DNA from: an uncultured Alphaproteobacteria bacterium
Lineage (GTDB): Bacteria; Pseudomonadota; Alphaproteobacteria; Rhizobiales; Rhizobiaceae
DNA: 64,000 nucleotides
Assembly (NCBI GenBank): GCA_929200315.1
Contig: CAKMZB010000010.1
Span: 16,515-80,514, forward strand
Reading direction: 5' to 3'
Shown piece after piece: positions 54,653 to 63,143 of the stretch (within the stretch, counting starts at the first letter, position 1; each line of letters starts with the position of its first letter). The translations under genes and the position numbers were made by a program. Below the pieces are notes generated by a model. That model was given only the letters and a program-made list of their open reading frames with translations. It did not search any database and was not told the origin of the DNA.

Positions 54653-56611
54653 TTGATTGGGCATTTTTTGACCTACCATCGATTTATTGATGGGTTGCGC
54701 GCCGTCGCGATAGTGCCTGTCATATTGTTCCACATCTCAACTGACCTGGTGCCGGGTGGCTATCTCGGAGTGGACATTTTCTTTGTCATATCTGGATTCG
54801 TAATTACCAATTCTCTGACTCAGCAGAACAAGTTTGGGCTGATTGATTTACTCAATTTCTGGGAAAAGCGGGTGCGGCGTTTAGCACCAGCTTCTATGCT
54901 GGTTCTTACGGTCTCATTTGGGTTGGCGTTAATTGTGCTGTCGCCGCACGAGGCGGTTGACTACGGTCGCAGCCAGATCGCAGCCGCTGCATTTTTCGCC
55001 AATTTCCATTTTGGCAGGGTGCTGGACTATTTTTCGGCACCTGCAGATCAGCACCCATTGTTGCACTACTGGTCCTTAGCCGTTGAGGAACAGTTTTACC
55101 TCATCTGGCCGATCCTGTTGCTCGGCGTTACGACAATTTTCGCAACTCAGAACCGACGAAGAATAGCGGCTGTTGCAATTGTCCTGCTGTTCTCACTGAC
55201 TTCCATGGTTTATTTGCTTACCGCACCAACAGATAGCTCTGTCGATGCGTTTTACCACCCTGCAACACGGGCCTGGGAGCTTGGGGTCGGCGCAATCACC
55301 GCATTGATATTGCCGAGAGAAAAAGTCGAGGTGCCATTTGCCGGAGTGATTGCGATTGTCGCCGGCCTTGTTCTTGTGGCAAGTCTGCTCATCTTGTCGA
55401 AAGATTATCTCCTGCCTGGGGCGTGGAGCTTTCCGCTTGTCATCAGCACGGCCTTGTTGATCTGGCTTGGCATTCAAAACGAGAGCATAGTGATGCGCAT
55501 ATTGTCTTCGCGCCTGCTCGTCGTCGTGGGGCTGATATCTTATCCGTTGTACCTGTGGCACTGGCCAATCTTCTCTTTCACCCGAATAGGTTTGGGAGAA
55601 GAACCCACCATTATCATTTGGGTCGTGCTGACTATGGCGACCTTCGCGCTGTCTTATGTCACCTGGCGGTTCATCGAATCTCCGATACGTGGGTGGAAAG
55701 GGGCGATTGATCGCAATTCCCGTTTGCGTGTCTTGGGGTATGGTGCCGTTTGCCTGATTGTAACGGTGCTATTGGGGGGCAGTCTTGTTGTCACAAAGGG
55801 CATGCCCTGGCGACTGTCCGCCCTAGACCGCGAGATCCACCGTCAGGAAGTATCATCCAGCCCCTATCGCCAGGTTTGCGACTCTTGGCAGAATGCAAAT
55901 CGGCAAAACTCTGCTTGCGACTTGAGCGGAAATTACAATCCTGATCAAGGTTTCCACGCCATTGTCATTGGGAGTTCCTACGCCGACCACCATATTCCCG
56001 GATTGGAAATATGGGCGCAAGAGCAGGACATTTCAGTGCGCCAGGTAACGAACTCCACTTGTTCAGGAGTGCCTGGTATTGATCGGCCCGACTATCACCA
56101 AGTGCGGATGTGTCGTCGCTATCACGCAGAGATAAAGGACCAAATTCTCGACAATCCCAACCTCAGGCTCGTTATTCTCGCAAATCATTTCGGGTTTAAC
56201 GGTTCATACGATGAATTGGTGGAGGCCGGGGATCGCTACGCGGTTGCCTTTCTGGATTTTGCCCGGTGGCTTGCAGAGCGGGATATCAACCTGCTCGTAT
56301 TTAGCCCGGTTCAGTCCGGTATGAACCTGCGATCAAGTTGCATTAAGGGAGCGGTCCTCCAGGAAAATACACTGTGCGGAAAGGCAAAATCGCCAAGCCT
56401 TTCTCAAACGGAAAAATTCTACATTGCTGCCGCGTCTTCGCTTCCCAACGTTGATGTCCGTGTGGTTTCGGACCACATGTGTACCAGTGATTTCTGTCAC
56501 CTCGTTCGCGACGGGACTTTGCTGTATCGAGACGAAGGGCATCTTAATGCCTACGGTTCGCGATGGCTTATTTCAAAGCTGCAAATGCCAGATATTGTTG
56601 CGGGACGATGA
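54653..56611 (+). CDS. Acyltransferase-3 / SGNH fusion, O-antigen-acetylase-like (OafA/YrhL type)
   Basis: A 652-residue membrane enzyme that would O-acetylate a cell-surface polysaccharide. About 1-340 is the Acyl_transf_3 domain with ten helices: FIDGLRAVAIVPVILFH (catalytic His), GVDIFFVISGFVITNSL, HYWSLAVEEQFYLIWPILLL, and YLWHWPIFSF. One more helix at about 365-385 leads to a C-terminal SGNH hydrolase domain (VIGSSYADHHIPGLEI with the Ser; DEGHLNAYGSRWLI with the His). No ATG fits the conserved start; TTG codons at 54653 or 54668 are the options, so the 5' end may be disturbed. It is visibly AT-richer than its neighbours, which suggests acquisition together with the STING-like insertion. 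Confidence 0.83.
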   Translation: MIGHFLTYHRFIDGLRAVAIVPVILFHISTDLVPGGYLGVDIFFVISGFVITNSLTQQNKFGLIDLLNFWEKRVRRLAPASMLVLTVSFGLALIVLSPHEAVDYGRSQIAAAAFFANFHFGRVLDYFSAPADQHPLLHYWSLAVEEQFYLIWPILLLGVTTIFATQNRRRIAAVAIVLLFSLTSMVYLLTAPTDSSVDAFYHPATRAWELGVGAITALILPREKVEVPFAGVIAIVAGLVLVASLLILSKDYLLPGAWSFPLVISTALLIWLGIQNESIVMRILSSRLLVVVGLISYPLYLWHWPIFSFTRIGLGEEPTIIIWVVLTMATFALSYVTWRFIESPIRGWKGAIDRNSRLRVLGYGAVCLIVTVLLGGSLVVTKGMPWRLSALDREIHRQEVSSSPYRQVCDSWQNANRQNSACDLSGNYNPDQGFHAIVIGSSYADHHIPGLEIWAQEQDISVRQVTNSTCSGVPGIDRPDYHQVRMCRRYHAEIKDQILDNPNLRLVILANHFGFNGSYDELVEAGDRYAVAFLDFARWLAERDINLLVFSPVQSGMNLRSSCIKGAVLQENTLCGKAKSPSLSQTEKFYIAAASSLPNVDVRVVSDHMCTSDFCHLVRDGTLLYRDEGHLNAYGSRWLISKLQMPDIVAGR

Positions 56612-56650
56612 ACTAGCCTCTTCGCAAGTCTGCACTGATTGAATGGTTCC

Positions 56651-56716
56651 TTGTTCGACCGCATCAATCTCGAGATACGCCGGAGGCGATGGCCCGACCG
56701 ATGGGAGCGGGGCTAG
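56651..56716 (+). pseudogene. Possible C-terminal gene remnant
   Basis: A 21-codon open stretch reading LFDRINLEIRRRRWPDRWER then Gly-stop has the strongly coding look of a C-terminal tail but has a stop 15 bp upstream and no start. It could be what is left of a gene at the right edge of the inserted segment. The parent family was not recognised. Confidence 0.25.
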
Positions 56717-56771
56717 CGCCGACGATTGAACATCGTAAGGTTGCGAAAATATCTTCTTGCGGACACACATC

Positions 56772-58004
56772 ATGGTTGCCCTTTCTCCCACCCTTTTCAT
56801 CAACGAGCGCGTGCAGGAAATGCGCGCCGCCGGGCGATCTATTTGCCATTTCGGGTTTGGCGAAGCGCCGTTTCCCGCGCCGGAGCGGCTGGTGGAAGCT
56901 CTGCGCCGTCATGCCGACGCCAAAGCCTATTTGCCGGTTGCCGGTCTGCCCGCTCTTCGCGAAGCGGTGCTGGAGCACCAGGCAAGACATACAGGGACCG
57001 ATCCGGACGCCTTCGACGTGATGATCGCGCCGGGATCGAAGCTGCTTCTCTATGCGGCACAGATGGCCATTGAAGGTGACATTCTGCTGCCTGTCCCGTC
57101 CTGGGTGAGCTATGCGCCGCAGGCGGAACTGCTGGGGCAGGCGAGCGTACCGGTGCCGGTGTCCCTCACCGACGAAGGCTATGGGCTCTCCGCCGATGAT
57201 CTCACCAAGGCGGTTGCCGATGCCAAGGCCGCCGGGAAGAATCCGACAAAGCTGCTCATCAACTTTCCCAACAATCCGGCCGGGCTAATGATCAGCGATC
57301 AGAATCTTCGCGAGATCAGCGCGTGGTGCGGGGCAAACAATGCTGCGGTGATCTCTGACGAGATTTACGGGCGCGTTTCCTATGACGGCACCTATCGTTC
57401 CATGGCGGCCATCGACACCGAGCGCACGTTGGTGACGAGCGGGCTGTCCAAGCACCTCTCCCTCGGTGGTTGGCGGCTTGGTATCATGCTGGTGCCCAAG
57501 GCGATGGACGGGCTTTTCAAACAGCTCTGCGAGATTGCGAGCGAGACCTGGTCCTGTGTGACAGCTCCCGTGCAAAACGCTGCGGTTGAAGCCTATGCCG
57601 GACATGACGATGTGGAGACATTCATCAGCGATCAATGTGCTATCCACAGCGCGGTGAACGGCATGGTGGCGAGCCGGTTGCGCGCGGCGGGGGTGGACTG
57701 CCCGACACCGCAGGGTGGTTTTTACACCTTCCCCGACTTCGCCTCGGTTTTCGGCGCGCGCTTTTCCAGCGGTCTTGATCTGGCGCAATCGCTGCTTGAC
57801 GAAGAGGGCATTGCGAGCCTTCCCGGCAGCGCCTTTGGTGAGGACGACACGAGCCTGCGCCTGCGTCTTGCGGCCTGTGATTATGACGGTGGTGCGGCGA
57901 TGAAGCGCTGGCGCGATGGGGTGAATGATCCAGCCGTTCTCGCGCCAAATGTCGCTGAGGGTATCGACCGGTTTGAGCGGTTTATCACCAAACGGCGTGT
58001 TTAG
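56772..58004 (+). CDS. Class I/II PLP-dependent aminotransferase
   Basis: A 410-residue fold-type I enzyme. ICHFGFGEAPFPAPERLVEA near the start, LPVPSWVSYAPQAELLGQ, LINFPNNPAGLMISDQNLRE, ISDEIYGRVSYDG with the cofactor Asp, the Schiff-base Lys in TSGLSKHLSLGGWRLG, and the carboxylate-binding Arg in LRLRLAACDYDGG. It differs from both other aminotransferases in the window. The ATG at 56772 has no clear Shine-Dalgarno sequence, so initiation may be weak or the start may lie at TTG 56757. The substrate is unknown. It is followed by a weak terminator-like hairpin and then the TRAP operon. Confidence 0.86.
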   Translation: MVALSPTLFINERVQEMRAAGRSICHFGFGEAPFPAPERLVEALRRHADAKAYLPVAGLPALREAVLEHQARHTGTDPDAFDVMIAPGSKLLLYAAQMAIEGDILLPVPSWVSYAPQAELLGQASVPVPVSLTDEGYGLSADDLTKAVADAKAAGKNPTKLLINFPNNPAGLMISDQNLREISAWCGANNAAVISDEIYGRVSYDGTYRSMAAIDTERTLVTSGLSKHLSLGGWRLGIMLVPKAMDGLFKQLCEIASETWSCVTAPVQNAAVEAYAGHDDVETFISDQCAIHSAVNGMVASRLRAAGVDCPTPQGGFYTFPDFASVFGARFSSGLDLAQSLLDEEGIASLPGSAFGEDDTSLRLRLAACDYDGGAAMKRWRDGVNDPAVLAPNVAEGIDRFERFITKRRV

Positions 58005-58016
58005 AGATCGATGGGT

Positions 58017-58033
58017 GGCGCTTTGCGCTTTTT
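58017..58033 (+). terminator. Short terminator-like hairpin after the aminotransferase
   Basis: GGCGC-TTT-GCGC followed by five T residues, 13 bp after the stop codon. The stem is only 4-5 bp, so termination would be weak. Confidence 0.35.
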
Positions 58034-58095
58034 CACGTCATGATCCTGTCAGTTACCGTCCAAAACGGCGGTAAATGCATCTTCAGGGAGGTAAT

Positions 58096-59064
58096 ATGAA
58101 GAAAATACTAACATCACTTGCGCTCACCGCAGGTCTTGCCATGGGCGCGACTGTGTCCTTTGCGCAGGAGCAATTTATCACCATCGGCACCGGCGGTGTC
58201 ACAGGCGTGTATTATCCAACCGGTGGCGCAATCTGCCGTCTGGTGAACAAGGGCCGCAAGGATCATGGTATTCGTTGTTCGGTGGAATCGACTGGTGGCT
58301 CCGTCTACAACATCAACACCATCCGCGCAGGCGAGTTGGAATTTGGTGTGGCCCAGTCCGACTGGCAATATCACGCCTACAACGGCACATCCAAGTTTGA
58401 GTCTGCAGGGAAATTTGAAGATCTGCGTGCAGTATTCTCCGTCCACCCAGAGCCGTTCACGGTTGTTGCGCGTGCTGATGCCGGCATCAAAACTTTTGAT
58501 GATCTGAAGGGCAAACGCGTCAACATCGGCAACCCTGGCTCCGGTCAACGCGGCACGATGGAAGTTCTGATGGAAGCCAAAGGCTGGACGACCGATGACT
58601 TTGCGCTCGCCACAGAATTGAAAGCTGCCGAGCAGTCCGCAGCACTGTGCGACAATCAGATCGACGCAATGGTTTATACAGTTGGCCATCCATCAGGTTC
58701 GATCCAGGAAGCGACAACAGCCTGCGATTCCGTTCTTGTGACGGTCGATGGTGCCCAGGTCGAAAGTCTGATCAATGACAACTCTTTCTACCGTTCCGCC
58801 AACATTCCCGGCGGCATGTACCGTGGCAGCGATGAGGCAACAGCGACTTTTGGTGTTGGTGCGACTTTCGTAAGCTCCGCAAAAGTGTCTGATGACGCTG
58901 TCTACACTGTCGTGAAAGCCGTGATGGAAAACATCGAGGACTTCCGGAAACTACACCCGGCCTTTGCAAATCTTGATCCAAAAGAGATGGCGACCGCTGG
59001 TCTGTCAGCTCCGCTGCATCCTGGCGCTGAGCGCTACTACAAAGAAGCTGGTTTGATTGACTAG
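58096..59064 (+). CDS. TAXI-family TRAP transporter solute-binding protein
   Basis: Periplasmic receptor of 322 residues for a tripartite ATP-independent transporter of the TAXI class. Signal peptide MKKILTSLALTAGLAMGATVSFA. Family start FITIGTGGVTGVYYPTGGAI, then ESTGGSVYNINTIRAGELEF, FDDLKGKRVNIGNPGSGQRG, and LHPGAERYYKEAGL at the end. AGGGAGG precedes the ATG at 58096. It is the first gene of an operon with the fused permease and a universal stress protein. The ligand (for TAXI systems often glutamate, 2-oxoglutarate or another organic acid) is not predictable. Confidence 0.93.
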   Translation: MKKILTSLALTAGLAMGATVSFAQEQFITIGTGGVTGVYYPTGGAICRLVNKGRKDHGIRCSVESTGGSVYNINTIRAGELEFGVAQSDWQYHAYNGTSKFESAGKFEDLRAVFSVHPEPFTVVARADAGIKTFDDLKGKRVNIGNPGSGQRGTMEVLMEAKGWTTDDFALATELKAAEQSAALCDNQIDAMVYTVGHPSGSIQEATTACDSVLVTVDGAQVESLINDNSFYRSANIPGGMYRGSDEATATFGVGATFVSSAKVSDDAVYTVVKAVMENIEDFRKLHPAFANLDPKEMATAGLSAPLHPGAERYYKEAGLID

Positions 59065-59074
59065 TCATCTTTTT

Positions 59075-59100
59075 GGAAAGGGCGGGTTTCCGCCCTTTCC
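59075..59100 (+). promoter_or_regulatory. Intercistronic hairpin after the TRAP binding-protein gene
   Basis: Perfect 11-bp stem GGAAAGGGCGG / CCGCCCTTTCC with a 4-nt loop, 10 bp after the stop codon and 57 bp before the permease gene. No T run follows. Probable function: stabilise the abundant binding-protein mRNA or reduce read-through to the permease. Confidence 0.7.
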
Positions 59101-59157
59101 ACTTCTGGTCCGCTGATACGGGACTTTTTGAAAAGACAGAATTGAGGCAGGGGCCAA

Positions 59158-61782
59158 ATGACGAATTCAGGTGACAACAACTCAGCGCTTAGCGAACAAG
59201 AGCTCCAAGACTTAGTTGCTTCATCGGACTCAGGCGCCCGGTCGCCACAAGGGTCTGTCGGTATTTTGCTGGCAACCATCGCCGTTGTGTGGTCGGTGTT
59301 TCAAATCATCCTTGCGTCACCCCTCGCAAACTATATTTTGCCAGGCGACCTCATCAACAATTCGCGCCAAATTCATCTGGCTTTCGCGATATTCCTTGCT
59401 TTCATGGCCTATCCGGCCCTCAAATCGAGCCCCCGCAACTTTATCCCAATTCAAGATTGGGTAATGGCCATTGTCGCCGCTTTTATCGCGCTTTACGGGT
59501 TTTTCTTTTATCAAAAAATTGTCGATGCAGGCGGGCTTGCTGATGATGTCGACAAGTGGTTTGCCCTCGCAGGTTTGATCTTATTGTTCGAAGCCGCGCG
59601 CCGCGCGCTTGGCCCTGCAATGGCAATCATCGCGACCATTTTTCTTGGCTACGTCTTCTTTGGTTCCTCAGAATTGGTTCCTGACGTTATTCGTTGGAAA
59701 GGCGCATCGCTGCAGAAAGCCATGAGCCACATGTGGATCACCTCAGAGGGTGTCTTCGGCATCGCACTGGGGGTATCGACAAAGTTCGTTTTCCTCTTCG
59801 TGCTGTTCGGCGCACTGCTGGATAAGGCCGGCGCGGGCAATTATTTTATCAAAATGGCGTTCGGTGCCTTGGGTCACCTCAAAGGCGGCCCAGCCAAAGC
59901 TGCCGTTGTTGGTTCGGCTGCAACTGGCCTCATCTCCGGCTCCTCAATTGCAAATGTTGTGACGACTGGCACGTTCACCATCCCGCTGATGAAGCGGGTT
60001 GGCTTCAGTTCTGAAAAGGCAGGCGCGGTTGAAGTTGCCAGCTCTGTGAACGGACAGATTATGCCGCCCGTCATGGGCGCTGCAGCGTTCTTGATGGTTG
60101 AGTATGTGGGTATTTCCTATGTCGAAGTGATCACACACGCCTTCTTGCCCGCCGCGATTTCCTACATCGCACTGGTCTACATCGTGCATTTGGAAGCGGT
60201 GAAAACCAACATGCCGACGCTGGGTAATCGCGTCGTCTCCATGGGTAAGACCATAGGCGGTATGGCCGCATTTTTTGCTGGCTTTGCAGCTCTTTGCTAC
60301 GGCATCCAGTATCCCGTGGGTTGGATCACCTCTTTGTTTCCTGAAGGGTCCGGAATGATCTTGGCCCTGCTCGTTTTCGTCGCTTATGCGGCCCTCCTCT
60401 ATGTCGCGGCTCAGGTGCCCGATCTGGAGCCGGATGATCCCCACGCCAAGGAAGTCGAGTTGCCGGTCGTTGGCGAGATCTACAAGGCTGGCCTCTACTA
60501 TCTCCTGCCTATCATCGTGTTGGTTTACTTCCTGATGATCGAACAAAAATCGCCGGGCTTATCCGCTTTTTGGGCAACGGCTTTGCTGTTCATCATTCTG
60601 CTGACCCAACGACCTTTGAAAGCGCTTTTCCGCGGTCAAATGGGTATGAGCGCACCTGTAAAGCAGGGTGTGGGTGATCTAAACCAAGGTTTGATCGACG
60701 GTGCCAGAAACATGATCGGCATTGGTCTTGCTACGGCAACGGCCGGTGTCATCGTTGGTACGGTCACTCTTACGGGTGTCGGTCAGGTGATGGCGGATTT
60801 GGTGGAATTCCTGTCCGGCGGCAATCTCATATTGATGCTGGTTATGGTCGGTTTGCTTAGCCTCATCCTGGGCATGGGTCTTCCCACCACAGCCAACTAC
60901 ATTGTGGTGTCATCTTTGATGGCAGGCGTGGTGGTGGAATTGGGCGCGCAATCCGGTTTGATTGTCCCGCTCATCGCCGTTCATTTGTTCGTCTTCTATT
61001 TTGGGATCATGGCGGATGTTACACCGCCGGTTGGGCTGGCGAGCTTCGCGGCCGCGGCGGTGTCTGGCGGTGATGCCATCAAGACCGGCTTCGTTGCCTT
61101 CTTCTATTCGCTTCGCACTGTCGCACTGCCATTCGTTTTCATTTTCAACACCGATTTGTTGTTGATTGATGTGGGGTTTGCGCAAGGTGTTTTGGTGTTC
61201 GTAATAGCCTCGATTGCAATCTTGGTTTTCACGGCGGGCACCATGGGCTGGTTCCTGACGAAGAGCCGCATCTATGAAAGCGTGGCTCTTGTTCTGATTG
61301 CCTTCATGCTCTTCCGTCCAGACTTTGTGATGGACCGCATTCAGCCTCCATTTGCGACGATCGAACCGGCCAATTTCACTGAAGCTCTGGGCTCCGCTGT
61401 GGATGGTCAAGAGTTGCGCCTCACTGTCGATGGGCCGGATTTTGATAGCGGTCAGTCGAAGTCAACGACGTTGGTTCTTCCCATTGAGGGTGAGGGAACG
61501 GGTGCTGAACGTCTGGCCGCTTCTGGCCTCGCTTTGATCGAAGAGGGTGGCATTGTAAAAATGGATGAACCGTCTTTCAGTTCACCATTTGCAAATGTGC
61601 TTGGTGGCTTCGACTTCTATGCTGATGAGCCGGTCACATTGCAGAGCGTCAAAGCGCCGTCCTCACAACTGCCTAAGGAGTTGGTCTTCATTCCGGCCCT
61701 CCTGTTGCTGCTGTTGATCGCTATGCTTCAGCGTCGCCGTATGCCGAAAGAGACACCGCTTGCCGAAGGAGTTCCGTCATGA
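59158..61782 (+). CDS. TRAP transporter fused permease (DctQM fusion with DUF3394)
   Basis: An 874-residue inner-membrane permease. The N-terminal four-helix DctQ-like part is about 40-185; the 12-helix DctM part is about 190-690 (SHMWITSEGVFGIALGVSTK; GSAATGLISGSSIANVVTTG; MGLPTTANYIVVSSLMAGVV; FGIMADVTPPVGLASFAAAA). A periplasmic DUF3394 domain about 715-840 and a final anchor helix (ELVFIPALLLLLLIAML) complete it. This one-piece layout is typical for TAXI systems. It imports a carboxylate-like solute with Na+. Its stop overlaps the universal stress protein start by 4 bp. Confidence 0.92.
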   Translation: MTNSGDNNSALSEQELQDLVASSDSGARSPQGSVGILLATIAVVWSVFQIILASPLANYILPGDLINNSRQIHLAFAIFLAFMAYPALKSSPRNFIPIQDWVMAIVAAFIALYGFFFYQKIVDAGGLADDVDKWFALAGLILLFEAARRALGPAMAIIATIFLGYVFFGSSELVPDVIRWKGASLQKAMSHMWITSEGVFGIALGVSTKFVFLFVLFGALLDKAGAGNYFIKMAFGALGHLKGGPAKAAVVGSAATGLISGSSIANVVTTGTFTIPLMKRVGFSSEKAGAVEVASSVNGQIMPPVMGAAAFLMVEYVGISYVEVITHAFLPAAISYIALVYIVHLEAVKTNMPTLGNRVVSMGKTIGGMAAFFAGFAALCYGIQYPVGWITSLFPEGSGMILALLVFVAYAALLYVAAQVPDLEPDDPHAKEVELPVVGEIYKAGLYYLLPIIVLVYFLMIEQKSPGLSAFWATALLFIILLTQRPLKALFRGQMGMSAPVKQGVGDLNQGLIDGARNMIGIGLATATAGVIVGTVTLTGVGQVMADLVEFLSGGNLILMLVMVGLLSLILGMGLPTTANYIVVSSLMAGVVVELGAQSGLIVPLIAVHLFVFYFGIMADVTPPVGLASFAAAAVSGGDAIKTGFVAFFYSLRTVALPFVFIFNTDLLLIDVGFAQGVLVFVIASIAILVFTAGTMGWFLTKSRIYESVALVLIAFMLFRPDFVMDRIQPPFATIEPANFTEALGSAVDGQELRLTVDGPDFDSGQSKSTTLVLPIEGEGTGAERLAASGLALIEEGGIVKMDEPSFSSPFANVLGGFDFYADEPVTLQSVKAPSSQLPKELVFIPALLLLLLIAMLQRRRMPKETPLAEGVPS

Positions 61783-62213
61783 GTTCTTCAATCCTATGCG
61801 CAATTGATATCAGCGACACCGGAAAGGATCGTGAGGTTCTCAAGACTGCGATAAAATTGGCCAGGCTGGACGATGTGCAACTGGATGTTGTGACGGTCGT
61901 GCCGGATTTTGGAATGAGTTTGGTTGGTGGCTATTTCAACAAGACGCACCACGACGAAATGATGAGTAATGCGAAAGAGCAATTGAGCGCAGAGGTTCTC
62001 GAAACCGCAGGCTCAGAACTCAATGCCAAAATCAGGCATATCGTGGTGTTTGGGAAAACCTACGAGGAAGTGCTGAAGACAGCCAAGAAGGCCAACTCAT
62101 CTCTCATCGTGGTTGGCGCGCATAAAGCTGACCTGTCTGAATTCCTGCTGGGCCCAAACGCAGCGCGGATTGTGCGGCACTCAACCTGTTCGGTCTATGT
62201 GGTCAGAATATAG
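61779..62213 (+). CDS. Universal stress protein (TRAP-associated, TeaD-like)
   Basis: A 144-residue UspA-fold protein. Beta-1 SSILCAIDISDTGKDREVLK, long loop, AKIRHIVVFGKTYEEVLKTA, and the ATP-binding motif LIVVGAHKADLSEFLLGPNA followed by IVRHSTCSVYVVR. The G-2X-G-9X-G(S/T) pattern is partly kept (GAHKADLSEFLLGPNA), so nucleotide binding is plausible. TRAP operons often end with such a gene; TeaD of Halomonas is the studied case and lowers ectoine uptake. A similar brake on this transporter is inferred. Confidence 0.88.
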   Translation: MSSSILCAIDISDTGKDREVLKTAIKLARLDDVQLDVVTVVPDFGMSLVGGYFNKTHHDEMMSNAKEQLSAEVLETAGSELNAKIRHIVVFGKTYEEVLKTAKKANSSLIVVGAHKADLSEFLLGPNAARIVRHSTCSVYVVRI

Positions 62214-62377
62214 TCCTCAACGGTTTGAGCGGGAGGCGTACCCGCCCAATTGAAAACGCCGCTCATCTCTAGCGTGCGCTCCAAAAAAGGAGATCAAAGA
62301 TTGTGCCGCGGGCTGCTCGTGATCGGTCTGCAACGCCGCCGCCAGACGGTACCGGCGTTCTAGGGGGTAATTCCAAC

Positions 62378-62403
62378 CGGACGGCGCGAAATAGCGCCGT
62401 CCG
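62378..62403 (+). terminator. Strong hairpin, terminator-like without a T run
   Basis: CGGACGGCGC-GAAATA-GCGCCGTCCG, a perfect 10-bp stem with a 6-nt loop, between the TRAP operon and the lysine-rich gene. It could mark a transcript 3' end or a small RNA. Confidence 0.45.
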
Positions 62404-62437
62404 AACATCGCTCCGCGTAATTTGAAGCTCTAAGCCT

Positions 62438-62455
62438 ATCATCAATATTGATGAT
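62438..62455. promoter_or_regulatory. 18-bp perfect palindrome, candidate operator
   Basis: ATCATCAATATTGATGAT, identical on both strands, followed by a short T run. AT-rich and without a loop, it suits a dimeric regulator better than a terminator. 69 bp upstream of the lysine-rich gene. Confidence 0.5.
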
Positions 62456-62523
62456 TTTTGCCTGTTCTGCCTCACCTACGTTGGTGTTCTACGCAACACG
62501 ACATCAACCGGAGCGACAGGATT

Positions 62524-63123
62524 ATGGCGCAGGAAAACACTCATCCATCCATCGGACGACGCATGAGCAGGGCGATCACGGCATGGTCTGTGGCCGCTGT
62601 GATGGCACTGTCCTCGTTGTTTGTCGCGACAAGCGCGACAGTCACGTTGAGCACTGCCATCGCGATGGAAAGCGGAGGTGGCGAAGCTTTCACGTCCGCT
62701 CCGCGCAAGAATTCCAAAACCTCCACAAGCAGCCGCCGCAAGACGGAGGAGGCGCGTAAGAAGCGTGAGGCGAAGAAGAAAAAACGTTTCTCCCTCTTCC
62801 GCCAGTCCGGAAAGACATCGGCAAGCTCTAAGGAAAAGACCAACTCTGCAAAAGTTCGCCGACAATACCGAAAGTACAACACAGCAAAATCCAGCCTTGA
62901 TCGCCAAGAAAAGCGCCATGCAAAGAATCTTCGCCTCTTGAAGCAGGCGCGGAGCGATCAGCGAACGGCGAAAAACAACCGTGCAAAAGCGAAGGCCAAT
63001 AAGGCGGTGGACAGGTACACCAAACGTGCAGGCAGAACGGCGAAAGATGTGACGAAGGCAAAAAACAAGGTTGCCGAAATCCGCGAGACGTTGCCTCGCG
63101 GCGTTGTCATCCTCGCCAACTAG
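62524..63123 (+). CDS. Lysine-rich membrane-anchored or secreted coiled-coil protein, unknown function
   Basis: A 199-residue protein of unknown family. A hydrophobic segment about 20-48 (ITAWSVAAVMALSSLFVATS) acts as signal or anchor. The rest is extremely basic: SRRKTEEARKKREAKKKKRF, then a heptad coiled coil with Lys/Arg/Ala (AKSSLDRQEKRHAKNLRLLK and AKAKANKAVDRYTKRAGRTA). Calculated charge is strongly positive, so it may bind nucleic acid, lipopolysaccharide or teichoic-like polymers outside the cytoplasm. The ATG at 62524 is chosen as it follows GACAGGATT. A strong terminator follows, inside the neighbouring gene. Confidence 0.6.
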   Translation: MAQENTHPSIGRRMSRAITAWSVAAVMALSSLFVATSATVTLSTAIAMESGGGEAFTSAPRKNSKTSTSSRRKTEEARKKREAKKKKRFSLFRQSGKTSASSKEKTNSAKVRRQYRKYNTAKSSLDRQEKRHAKNLRLLKQARSDQRTAKNNRAKAKANKAVDRYTKRAGRTAKDVTKAKNKVAEIRETLPRGVVILAN

Positions 63124-63143
63124 CGGCGTCGGCTCGTCTGCCC

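Larger units (their letters stand above)
62214..62523. other. 310-bp intergenic region with hairpin and palindrome
   Basis: No reading frame looks coding. It holds a GCGGG/CCCGC hairpin (62229-62245), a 10-bp stem hairpin at 62378-62403, and an 18-bp palindrome at 62438-62455 upstream of the lysine-rich gene. Confidence 0.6.
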
